Assembly: GCA_902563095.1 (NCBI GenBank)
Contig: CACEWA010000002.1
Coordinates: 43,136-107,135 of the forward strand
Length of the DNA: 64,000 bases
Origin: an uncultured Candidatus Poseidoniales archaeon
GTDB taxonomy: Archaea > Thermoplasmatota > Poseidoniia > Poseidoniales > Poseidoniaceae
Direction: 5' to 3'
Part shown: positions 1 to 9,200 of the stretch, piece by piece
How the letters are laid out: every line of letters begins with the position of its first letter
Position numbering within the stretch: position 1 is the first letter of the stretch
The notes under the pieces: model-generated
Told to the model about the DNA's origin: nothing
Seen by the model: the letters and a program-made list of their open reading frames with translations, nothing else
Database searches by the model: none
Position numbers and translations under genes: made by a program

Positions 1-435
1 CAATTCACATGCGGAATCAATTTCTGCTTGGTGGCAGGTTTTTGATTGATTTAACATGGTAGAAGCATTAATTTCTGCACGGCGAGGTCCTGCTAGAAGT
101 TCACTAGCTTTCAGGAAAATAGCACAACGTGATTCCCAAGGCATTGTCGACCACATATCGTGAGCCTGTAATGCAGCATCAATAGCGGACTTGACTTCTT
201 TTTCTCCAGCCATATGCACTCTTGCAATGACATGACTATGGTCGTGAGGCATCACTTGTTCAACTATATCTCCAGTGAATACTTCTTCACCGTTAATGAT
301 ACATGGAATCTCCAAAATTTCGCTTTCTTGCTTTACCAATTCAGCCTTGAGAAGAGTTCTCTCATTACTGCCCGGAAGATATCCTAGCACGGGTTCATTG
401 ACAGGGGTTGGGGGTCGAACTACGTTGTTCACCAT
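1..435 (-). CDS. Delta-1-pyrroline-5-carboxylate dehydrogenase (ALDH4A1-like), N-terminal part, truncated by window edge
   Basis: Reverse-strand translation MVNNVVRPPTPVNEPVLGYLPGSNERTLLKAELVKQESEILEIPCIINGEEVFTGDIVEQVMPHDHSHVIARVH...RCAIFLKASELLAGPRRAEINASTMLNQSKTCHQAEIDSACEL resembles eukaryotic-type P5CDH (NEPV..GS.ER..L; FLKA..L.GPRRAE..A.TM..Q.KT..QAEID). Confidence 0.8.
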   Translation of the reverse strand, partial: MVNNVVRPPTPVNEPVLGYLPGSNERTLLKAELVKQESEILEIPCIINGEEVFTGDIVEQVMPHDHSHVIARVHMAGEKEVKSAIDAALQAHDMWSTMPWESRCAIFLKASELLAGPRRAEINASTMLNQSKTCHQAEIDSACEL

Positions 436-472
436 ATTCACCCCGAAGGGGTGTGGCACAAAATAATGCCCA

Positions 473-991
473 TCAATACAAATGAGACATTTTGTGCCTT
501 ACTTTGGCTAATTTTGGGGCTACAACCATCTGGCAGTAACCGTTTCCTGGATTCAATTCGAAGTAATTATGATGGTATTCTTCAGCCTCATGGTAATTTG
601 ACAACTCTGTAATCTCTGTGACTATTTCATCATCAAAGTACTGTTGGAAATCTTCTTTGATTCTTTCAGCTAGAATTTTCTGGTCCTCATCAATGTAGTA
701 AATCACTGAACGATATTGGGTGCCGATGTCGTTTCCTTGTCGATTTAGTTGAGTAGGGTCGTGTACTGTGAAGAAGACTTCGAGGATGGTTTCGTACGAG
801 ATTATTGAATCATCATAGATTATCTCTACGACTTCTGCATGACCAGTTGAACCACTGCAAACCGAATTGTAGTTTGGGTGCGGGTCATGCCCCCCTGCAT
901 ATCCAGGTAATGCAGATTCTATTCCTCGCATGTTCTTGTATGCACCTTCTACGCACCAGAAGCAACCTCCACCTAGTACCGCTCTTGCCAT
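473..991 (-). CDS. msrA: Peptide methionine sulfoxide reductase MsrA
   Basis: GGCFWCVEGAY...GYAGG...NYNSVCSGSTGHAEVVEI...FFTVHDPTQLNRQGNDIGTQYRS motifs. Confidence 0.95.
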   Translation of the reverse strand: MARAVLGGGCFWCVEGAYKNMRGIESALPGYAGGHDPHPNYNSVCSGSTGHAEVVEIIYDDSIISYETILEVFFTVHDPTQLNRQGNDIGTQYRSVIYYIDEDQKILAERIKEDFQQYFDDEIVTEITELSNYHEAEEYHHNYFELNPGNGYCQMVVAPKLAKVRHKMSHLY

Positions 992-1165
992 AGTTAAGCC
1001 TGATGATTATCGTATATTGACTTCTGTAATTTGCAATGCGTGCGAGGGGCGCCTGAAATCAAGAATGAAGTTTGGGCCTCGGAAAAGCCTCTTGAAGCCC
1101 CTAGTATGCTGGATTGGGACTGAATAACCTGCCCATGCTAAATAGGGTAGGCAGACGGCCCACGC

Positions 1166-2665
1166 TTGGAGGTCATGGAAATGGATGTGAGTTTTTCCGA
1201 TTTAGGTATTAGTCCACAGATGTGCCATGAACTCAGGCGTGCTGGTTTCGATGAACCATTCGAAGTTCAAAGAGAAACCATTCCTGATATGATGTTGGGA
1301 AGAGATGTTTGTTGCAGAGCTCCAACCGGGAGCGGTAAAACACTAGCATTCGGAATTCCTATGCTAGAAAGGGTAGGGAGAGGCGAGCCTAGTTTGCCCA
1401 AAGCACTAATTTTGACTCCAACCAGAGAACTTGCAGAGCAGATTCACGGAGTTCTTGACCCAATCGCTTGGGGATTGAATCTCAAAATTATGGCAATCTA
1501 TGGTGGAGTGTCATATTCCAAGCAAATTCGAAGACTTGACAGAGGAGTAGACATTGTAGTCGCTTGTCCTGGAAGATTGTTAGATCTAATCGACAGGGAG
1601 AATGTTTTCTTGGATGAAGTGGAAATCGTAATTCTCGATGAAGCAGATAGGATGGCAGATATGGGATTCACTGAACCTGTGTGCCAAATTTTGGAAGAAT
1701 GTTCTCCAAAGAGACAGACCGTCATGTTCAGTGCAACACTTGATGATGAAGTGGCTGAAATCAGAGATAAATATCAAACAGCACCTCAGATTATAGAAAT
1801 TGGTCCCGAGGAAGTTTCAGTCACAGAAATGAATCATCACTTCTGGTTAATGCCTAATTCTATGAAGAGTAGGATTAGCGCAGAAGCGATTCGTAAATCT
1901 GGCCGAGGATTCATTTTTTGTAGAACTCGTGCAGGAGTGGAAAGAGTCGCTGATGAGATGGAAGATGAAGGGCTGCGAGTTACTAGTATCCATGGTGGAA
2001 TGCCACAGAAGAAACGCTCTCAAGCGGTTGAAGATTTCACCGAGGGGCGTAGTCATGCTATTGTAGCAACCGATGTTGCAGCCCGTGGTCTAGACATCAA
2101 GGGAGTACACTGTGTTGTCCATTACGACCCTCCTGAGAACGGTAAAGCGTTCAAGCATCGTTCAGGCCGCACAGCTCGAGCAGGCGGCTCAGGTAACGTA
2201 ATCAGTTTGGTACAGAATCCTCAGAAGAAGAAATGGGCGACAATTCAGAAAGAAGTCGGCCTGAACATCAAATTCTCTACTCCAGAATTCAATGAAGTGA
2301 TTCAACACGAAGATATCTCTCACATCTCGCCTCCAAGAAGAGGTGGCCGAAATTCCAGACAAAGGAAAGACCGTAGAGGTCGACCAAATGATGGCGGTAA
2401 CCGTAACAGAGATCGAAAACACTACGGAAGAAGAAATGGTAGAGATGATACTAGAGGAGGAAACCGAGATTCTAGAGGTCAAAACCGTGGAAGATCCGGT
2501 GGTCGTGACGGTGGCCGTTCAGGCGGTCGTGGCGGTGGTCGTTCAGGTGGCGGCGGAAAACCTCGATTCAATCGTAACAATCGCCCACCAAAAGGCCCAG
2601 GTAGAAGCCGTGGCCGTGGTGGGGACAACAAGAGGAAATCGCGAAACAATCACACTCGCAGATGA
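1166..2665 (+). CDS. DEAD-box RNA helicase with C-terminal RGG/RG-rich low-complexity tail
   Basis: APTGSGKT, PTRELAEQ, DEADRMADMGF, SATLDD, HRSGRTARAG motifs; last ~110 aa Arg/Gly/Asn rich. Confidence 0.93.
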   Translation: MEVMEMDVSFSDLGISPQMCHELRRAGFDEPFEVQRETIPDMMLGRDVCCRAPTGSGKTLAFGIPMLERVGRGEPSLPKALILTPTRELAEQIHGVLDPIAWGLNLKIMAIYGGVSYSKQIRRLDRGVDIVVACPGRLLDLIDRENVFLDEVEIVILDEADRMADMGFTEPVCQILEECSPKRQTVMFSATLDDEVAEIRDKYQTAPQIIEIGPEEVSVTEMNHHFWLMPNSMKSRISAEAIRKSGRGFIFCRTRAGVERVADEMEDEGLRVTSIHGGMPQKKRSQAVEDFTEGRSHAIVATDVAARGLDIKGVHCVVHYDPPENGKAFKHRSGRTARAGGSGNVISLVQNPQKKKWATIQKEVGLNIKFSTPEFNEVIQHEDISHISPPRRGGRNSRQRKDRRGRPNDGGNRNRDRKHYGRRNGRDDTRGGNRDSRGQNRGRSGGRDGGRSGGRGGGRSGGGGKPRFNRNNRPPKGPGRSRGRGGDNKRKSRNNHTRR

Positions 2666-2715
2666 ATGCTCTAGCCGTGCATCTGAAACAGGGTTTGATA
2701 TACTTCAAGCGCTGA

Positions 2716-5700
2716 ATGCTGCTTATGTATGGGCTGAGCAGTAGCAATAGTGCTCATAGTTCAAAGGCCAAATCAAGAATTGGAATTTCGATCATATTAC
2801 TGATGTTTGTATCAATTCTAACTCCTCTAGCCAGTGCGCAAAATATCGAATATGCTGCAACAGGAGCTCCACTCAGTGAAAATCCGGAAGAAGCCCCACT
2901 TACATACTCATATTCACCTGCGATTAGAGCCGCATTCACCCGAGTAAGTGACCTCTCACAATATTCTGAATCTGAGTTACAATCTACTTCAGAATGGGTC
3001 GTAGTAAGTTCGAAAAAGATGGGTGAACCCACTGGGCTTCTCTCTAATACATGGATTGTAGAAATCGAACCAGAACTCGCATTATCCCACTTCGCCAAGT
3101 TACAGGACAGCGGTGTTATCGAAGTTGCATACCCTCTAGTCGAGAGACAGATGACACCAAGATGGACTCCTAATGACACTTACTTTTCAGAACAATGGCA
3201 CTTAGAAAACACCGGTCAAGACAACGGAGTTTCGGGTGAAGATGTCAACATCACTGGCGCTTGGAACAGCGTTCGTGGAACAGGAGTGGTGATTGGAGTG
3301 GTCGATGATGGTCTGGAATGGGACCATGAAGATCTATCAGCAAATTATGAATCAAATCTGGATTATGATTACTGCAATTATGATTCCGACCCAATGCCTG
3401 CAAGTTGGGACGCACACGGCACTGCTGCTGCTGGTGTGGCCGCTGCAATCGGTAACAATGGCGTAGGAGTCAGTGGTGCAGCACCTGATGCATCTCTTGC
3501 GGGATTGATGTTAATCGCCTGTGGTAACTCAGATAATGATGAGGGAAACGCTCTTTCTCATCTAAACAATGATATCGATATTTACAGCAATAGCTGGGGC
3601 CCATCCGATAACGGTCAGACTCTATCTGGGCCTGGTCCATTGATGATTGCTGCTTTCGAGGATGATGCTTACAACGGCAGAAATGGTCTAGGAAATATAA
3701 TCACATGGGCTGCTGGAAATGGATTATCAAGTGACGATGACTCTAATCTTGATGGCTATGCTAACAGCAGATTTACGATTTCAGTAACCGCTGTCGACCA
3801 CGATGGTGACCAGACAAATTATGGTGAGCCGGGGGCTAATGTACTAGTTTCTGCTCCTTCTGATGGCAGTGGGGTTGGAATTACAACAACCGATAATGAA
3901 GGCAACAGTGGATATACAAACGGCGATTATACCAGTAATTTCGGCGGCACTTCAAGTGCTACTCCTCTAGTTTCTGGAGTTATCGCTTTGATGTTGGAAG
4001 CTAATTCTAATCTTACTTGGAGAGATGTTCAACAAATCATTGTAGAGAGTGCCAGAAAGAACGATCCAAACGATTCAGGTTGGAATACTAACGGCGCTGG
4101 CCACGAATTCAATCACAAATATGGATTTGGAGTAATCGATGCAGGTCATGCAGTTAGCCTAGCAGAAAACTGGACAAACCTAGGTCCTGAGGTTAACATT
4201 AGTAGCGGTACAATCACTGTTTCACAAACCATTCCAGATAATGAGCCCGACAATCCTGTTGTTTCAACGCACACAGTTTCTGAATCCCTAATCGTTGAGT
4301 CTGTGGACATTATCTTCGATGCAGACCATTCATATCGCAGCGATTTGGATGTCACGCTAATCTCCCCAGATGGTACTGAGTCTGAATTGGTCAACTATTT
4401 CGCAAACCGAGATAGTGGTAATAATTACAACGAGTGGCAATTCAATAGTGTGCAACACTGGGGAGAAGTTTCTGCAGGAACTTGGACTCTAGAAGTCTAT
4501 GATGATGGTAACCAGGACGAGGGAACATGGAATCATTGGGAGATTGTCATTCACGGTACAGAAGTTGATTTGGATAGCGATGGCGATGGAATAACAGATT
4601 CCAATGAGACAGATGTGTATGGCACAAACCCTGACAATCCCGATACCGATTCAGATGGATTGAATGACTATGTCGAAATCTTCACAACTGGAACAGACCC
4701 AGTTGACGCAGATACTGATGACGACTTCCTAAATGATGGAATAGAGGTCAATGTGAACAATACAGACCCATTCGACAATGATACCGACGATGATGGAATC
4801 ACAGACGGCTTAGAAGTTCTCAATTATTTCACAGACCCGTTAGTTCCTGACCCAGACGCTGACTTAGACGGATATTATTGGTTCCAAGACTGTAATGATA
4901 CCAATCCTGATGTCTATCCATATGCCCTAGAGATTCTCAATGGAATTGATGATGATTGTGACATGATGTGGGATGAAGGATTCAATGCTACGGATACTGA
5001 TAATGATAATCTCTCAGACTATTCTGAATACCATGCCTATGGTACCAATTTGAGTAACCTCGACACAGATGGCGACTTACTGAGCGACGGTGACGAGGTT
5101 CTAATCTACTTCACAGACCCTCTAGTAAAGGATAATGATTCAGATTCAGATGGCTGGTATTGGTTCCAAGACTGTAATGATACGAATCCAGAAATCAATC
5201 CAGATGTTGTAGAATCATTGGATGGAATTGATAATAATTGTAGAGATGGTATTGATGAAGATTTCATCGGCCAAGATTCGGACTCAGATGGACTACTTGA
5301 TTTGGACGAGTTCAACAATATGTCCACCAATCCATTCGACCCAGATTCTGATGCTGATGGTCTAACGGATGGTGATGAGTACCTCAATTTGTCAACCGAT
5401 CCTATGGACAAGGATTCTGATGATGATGGCTTGGAAGATGGTGTAGAGGTCCTAGAGACCTTTACTGACCCACTGGTTCCGGATTTAGATGAGGATTCAG
5501 ATGGTTTCAGATGGTTCGAAGAATGTGATGACTCCAATCCTCTAATCAATCCAAATCAAGATGAATTTTGGAATGGCTTGGATGATGATTGTGATGAAGA
5601 AATCGATGAAATAATCGACAGATTATCCTACATTTCATGGAGTCCAAATAGTGATATTTTGCTTAATGCTACTTTCGATAATCTCGAGTTGTCTGTCGTT

Positions 5701-6213
5701 GTAAACCTAACCGATGAAGAGAAAGAGAGGCTAGGTCTTTCGATCGTGTGGCTGAGAAATAACACGATTATCGGTAACGGTTCCACATTTAGTGAAGCTG
5801 CATGGAATTGTGATAACCAATCTGCTGATTTGGGAATAATTCTGTGCAACCATGATGGATTCATTGGCCCATGGATTATCAGTGCAATAGTTTCTGACGG
5901 AGTTCAGGATATGTATGTCACCTGGTATGTTTCCTATGAGGTATGGCATCCTCCAGAACCAGTTGTTAAAGATGAGGAAACAGAAGATGCATCTTCGGAT
6001 TTCGATGTTACGACCAACCAAATTTTATTCTTGGGACTTGGAGTTCTGATAGTGATTCTACTGGTCATGCTAATTTCCGGAGGCAAAAAACCACCAAAAT
6101 CAGAACAATCAGTCTTTGTTAATCCTAGGTATGAGCCAATGGGCAATCAGTACTCCTCAGTACCTGGGGCTCCAAGTCTACCCCCTCCTCCGGGAGCCTT
6201 CAAGCAATGGTAG
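2716..6213 (+). CDS. Secreted kexin-like S8 serine protease with P/Homo B domain, TSP3-type Ca-binding repeats, three MopE-like metal-binding motifs and C-terminal TM anchor
   Basis: Catalytic D (VIGVVDDGLEWDHEDL), H (DAHGTAAAGVAAA), S (GGTSSATPLVSGVIALML); P-domain (SDLDVTLISPDGTESEL...GTWTLEVYDDG); DxDxDGxxD repeats; DCNDTNP...E.LNGIDDDCD x3; TM ILFLGLGVLIVILLVMLI. Start codon uncertain. Confidence 0.9.
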   Translation: MLLMYGLSSSNSAHSSKAKSRIGISIILLMFVSILTPLASAQNIEYAATGAPLSENPEEAPLTYSYSPAIRAAFTRVSDLSQYSESELQSTSEWVVVSSKKMGEPTGLLSNTWIVEIEPELALSHFAKLQDSGVIEVAYPLVERQMTPRWTPNDTYFSEQWHLENTGQDNGVSGEDVNITGAWNSVRGTGVVIGVVDDGLEWDHEDLSANYESNLDYDYCNYDSDPMPASWDAHGTAAAGVAAAIGNNGVGVSGAAPDASLAGLMLIACGNSDNDEGNALSHLNNDIDIYSNSWGPSDNGQTLSGPGPLMIAAFEDDAYNGRNGLGNIITWAAGNGLSSDDDSNLDGYANSRFTISVTAVDHDGDQTNYGEPGANVLVSAPSDGSGVGITTTDNEGNSGYTNGDYTSNFGGTSSATPLVSGVIALMLEANSNLTWRDVQQIIVESARKNDPNDSGWNTNGAGHEFNHKYGFGVIDAGHAVSLAENWTNLGPEVNISSGTITVSQTIPDNEPDNPVVSTHTVSESLIVESVDIIFDADHSYRSDLDVTLISPDGTESELVNYFANRDSGNNYNEWQFNSVQHWGEVSAGTWTLEVYDDGNQDEGTWNHWEIVIHGTEVDLDSDGDGITDSNETDVYGTNPDNPDTDSDGLNDYVEIFTTGTDPVDADTDDDFLNDGIEVNVNNTDPFDNDTDDDGITDGLEVLNYFTDPLVPDPDADLDGYYWFQDCNDTNPDVYPYALEILNGIDDDCDMMWDEGFNATDTDNDNLSDYSEYHAYGTNLSNLDTDGDLLSDGDEVLIYFTDPLVKDNDSDSDGWYWFQDCNDTNPEINPDVVESLDGIDNNCRDGIDEDFIGQDSDSDGLLDLDEFNNMSTNPFDPDSDADGLTDGDEYLNLSTDPMDKDSDDDGLEDGVEVLETFTDPLVPDLDEDSDGFRWFEECDDSNPLINPNQDEFWNGLDDDCDEEIDEIIDRLSYISWSPNSDILLNATFDNLELSVVVNLTDEEKERLGLSIVWLRNNTIIGNGSTFSEAAWNCDNQSADLGIILCNHDGFIGPWIISAIVSDGVQDMYVTWYVSYEVWHPPEPVVKDEETEDASSDFDVTTNQILFLGLGVLIVILLVMLISGGKKPPKSEQSVFVNPRYEPMGNQYSSVPGAPSLPPPPGAFKQW
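4560..5620 (+). repeat. Coding tandem repeats: TSP3-like acidic repeats interleaved with three MopE-like (DCNDxNPxxxPxxxExxxGxDddCd) motifs
   Basis: Three copies: DGYYWFQDCNDTNPDVYPYALEILNGIDDDCD, DGWYWFQDCNDTNPEINPDVVESLDGIDNNCRD, DGFRWFEECDDSNPLINPNQDEFWNGLDDDCDE. Confidence 0.85.
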
Positions 6214-6215
6214 AA

Positions 6216-9200
6216 TCATTCATCATGCTTAGTCCACTCAGTATCTGCTTGACCGCGATACCAGTTCTCACCGTTGTACTTCAGCCATGAAAAACCGAAT
6301 TCATCAGTTTGGTCTGGTGGAATTTCAATTGAAGGAATTACATCGATGTGAGGCAAATCTTTCTGTTCTGCTTCTACCAATGGAGTTTGTTCCACATCAG
6401 TCATTGGCTCAAATTCTTCAGCAGCCATGAGCAACTCAGCATTCTCAAACTTGTCATCTAATTCAGAACGTAGGCGTTCTAGGCGAATACCTTGGTGTGG
6501 ACCTAATAATCTCAGCATTAGGCTGTATTCCCATCTTAGTGCAACTTGTTCTAATTCTTCTCTTGAATTAGATTCATTCAACTGTTCTTCATAGCGAGCA
6601 CATCGGGAATTACGAGTAACGAAGCCAAAGGCAATCCATGCGAAAATCGGTACACCACCAAAGATGCCGATTAGGTCCCAAGCACCTAATCCAATGTTTC
6701 CGATTTGAATTTCGAAACTGTCTACAGGTGTAGAGTTTGGATCAAGTGGGTCTGTACCTGCTCGAATTTCATCAGCGTCAGTCCACTCATCATTGTCATC
6801 ATCACCATCTGCATTGTTGCCGATACCGTCTCCATCAGTGTCTAGACATTCCAGAGGGTTGTCCCAGAACTTATCAACCCCATCCAAACATTTGTCGTTA
6901 TCTAAGTCTCCAGGGGATGCAACGCGAGGTAAGATATCGATAGTATCGTCATATCCATCATTATCGAAATCGTTCAGATATGGGTCAGCATCTGTTCCAG
7001 ATTGGTTGTCTCCCAATCCGTCTCCGTCAGCATCTTCCCACTGTGTAGGGTTCTCTGGGAATAAGTCATACAATCTTCCAGTAGGGTTGTCGCCATATCC
7101 GTCACCATCCCTGTCAGACCATTGAGTAGCATCGGTTGGGAATGAATCAGGATTGTTTCCAGTACTGTTGTCGCCGTATCCATCTCCGTCAATATCGCCC
7201 CACTGCGTAGGGTCATCTGGGAATTTGTCAGCTCCAATACCCATCGGGTTGTCACCCATTCCATCACCATCAGCGTCTTCCCATTGTGTAGGGTCGTAAG
7301 GGAAAGCATCGGATTGATCATCAATACCATCACGGTCAGAATCAGCATATCGGCTCGCATCATTTGGATATGCGTCTCCTAAGTTTCCTTGCGGGTTGTC
7401 TCCATATCCATCACCGTCAGAATCTTTCCACTGTGTTGGGTCGAATGGGAAATCATCACTTGAATCAGGATATCCGTCACTGTCTGAATCTAGGTGTTCA
7501 GCCGGGTCATTAGGGAAGTCATCTCCTTCATCGGACCAGCCATCACCGTCAGTGTCCAAGCAGCCATATCTATCGATTGTAGAATTGCCAAAGACAGTAG
7601 GGCATGAATCTCCTGCGTTACCGAACTCTTCGTCACCATAGGTGTCACCATCTGTATCGTATTGCTGAGTAGCATCTGTGGGGAATGCATCTGAATTATC
7701 TCCTACTCCATCTCCATCCATATCTGACCATTCTGTGGGGTCATTCTTGAACGGATCTAAGATGTCTGGGCGGCCATCTCCATCAGCATCAGGGCAGCCT
7801 TTCTCGAATTCAAATGTGGAGTTGCCAGGTATTCTGGAGCAGTAATCTTCGTAATCTTCGAAGCCATCATTGTCATCATCATAATCTTCCAAAGCATCCA
7901 TACAACCGTCATCATCTAAATCAGAAGCATTGGTTCTAATCCATCCAGTCATTCCCTTTGGACAGCTATCCAAAGTATCGTTCAGTTGGTCATTGTCATC
8001 ATCATCATCTTCTAATTCATCTTGGCAACCATCCGAATCATGGTCAAGGCTACCTATTGATTTGAATCCTAATGGTGAATTCGGACAATAATCAAGTAGG
8101 TCTTGAACGAAATCACCATCATCATCGTTATCATTAACATCTGCAATATCATCGTCATCATAGTCCCTTGACATCCATGCAAGGAATAAGTCATGGTTAC
8201 CCAGTGGCGCAACGGTACTTCCTCCAAAATTTACTGCGCCATCCATGGTCCCAATAACATATAATCGTCCTATTTTATTGTCCATATAAACAGCAATACC
8301 TCTGTCTAAACCAGCGCCTCCAAATGATTTTCCCCATTGTGCTTGACCAAAATAATCAAATTTAATGACATAACCATTGTCAGAGGTGCCTGCTGGAGAA
8401 ATAGATTTTCCATTTCCTAGAGAAATCACACCATTAGTTGAGTATCCAGTGATGTAGATATTATTGCTCGAATCGATATGCATTCCCCATCCATAAACAT
8501 CACAACCACAATCAATTTCTTTTCCCCACTGCCATGAACCACTACCATTGATTTTTGCTATAAATCCGCTAGACAAACCTCCTGCAGATATGACACTTCC
8601 ATTAAATGTCATATCTGCATAAAAATCTCCCAAAACAAATATTTCATCGTCGCCAATTAACTCAAGATTACGAATGTAACTGTTACTTGAAGATGATGCA
8701 GATTGAGTAATCCATAATAATTCTGCATTTGAATCAAATTTTGCAACAAATCCTGACCAACAAGAACTACAAGACAATGTTCCTCCAGTACCATTTTGTA
8801 ATGTATAATCCAAAAAATTAGCATAACTCCCTACAAGATATAAGTCTCCAAATGAATCAGTATGCAAATCATATGGCTGAACTACACTATTGGAAAATCC
8901 ACCAAATGTTGCAGAACTTATTTGCCGAATGCCAGAATTATTGTATTTGGAAATTATCATCGCATTTTGATTCCCTGTTCTGTATGCGATCCACACATTG
9001 TCGAATGAATCAATTGTAATAGAATTTGGAGTAGTAGCATACCCTGGAGAAATTTCATGGGCATTAACTGCCCATTCCCAAGTTCCATTATTGTTAATCT
9101 TAGAAACAATGTTTGAATAAACTCCATTCACAGTAACGCTGATTGAGCCATATTCAAGAACCCGACTTGCAGGATTTGAATAAAAAGAATTTACCAAGTA

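Noticed and set aside
2343-2744. 133-aa plus-strand ORF overlapping the helicase C-terminus
   Set aside because: Alternative frame of the RGG-repeat coding region; low-complexity Val/Glu translation, compositional artefact
6737-7641. Plus-strand ORFs antisense to the TSP3 repeats
   Set aside because: Ser/Pro-rich translations are the mirror of DGDG repeat codons; no independent signal
6780-8165. Possible CRISPR-like repeat array
   Set aside because: Repeats are in frame, imperfect and encode TSP3 Ca-binding motifs; no spacer/repeat structure
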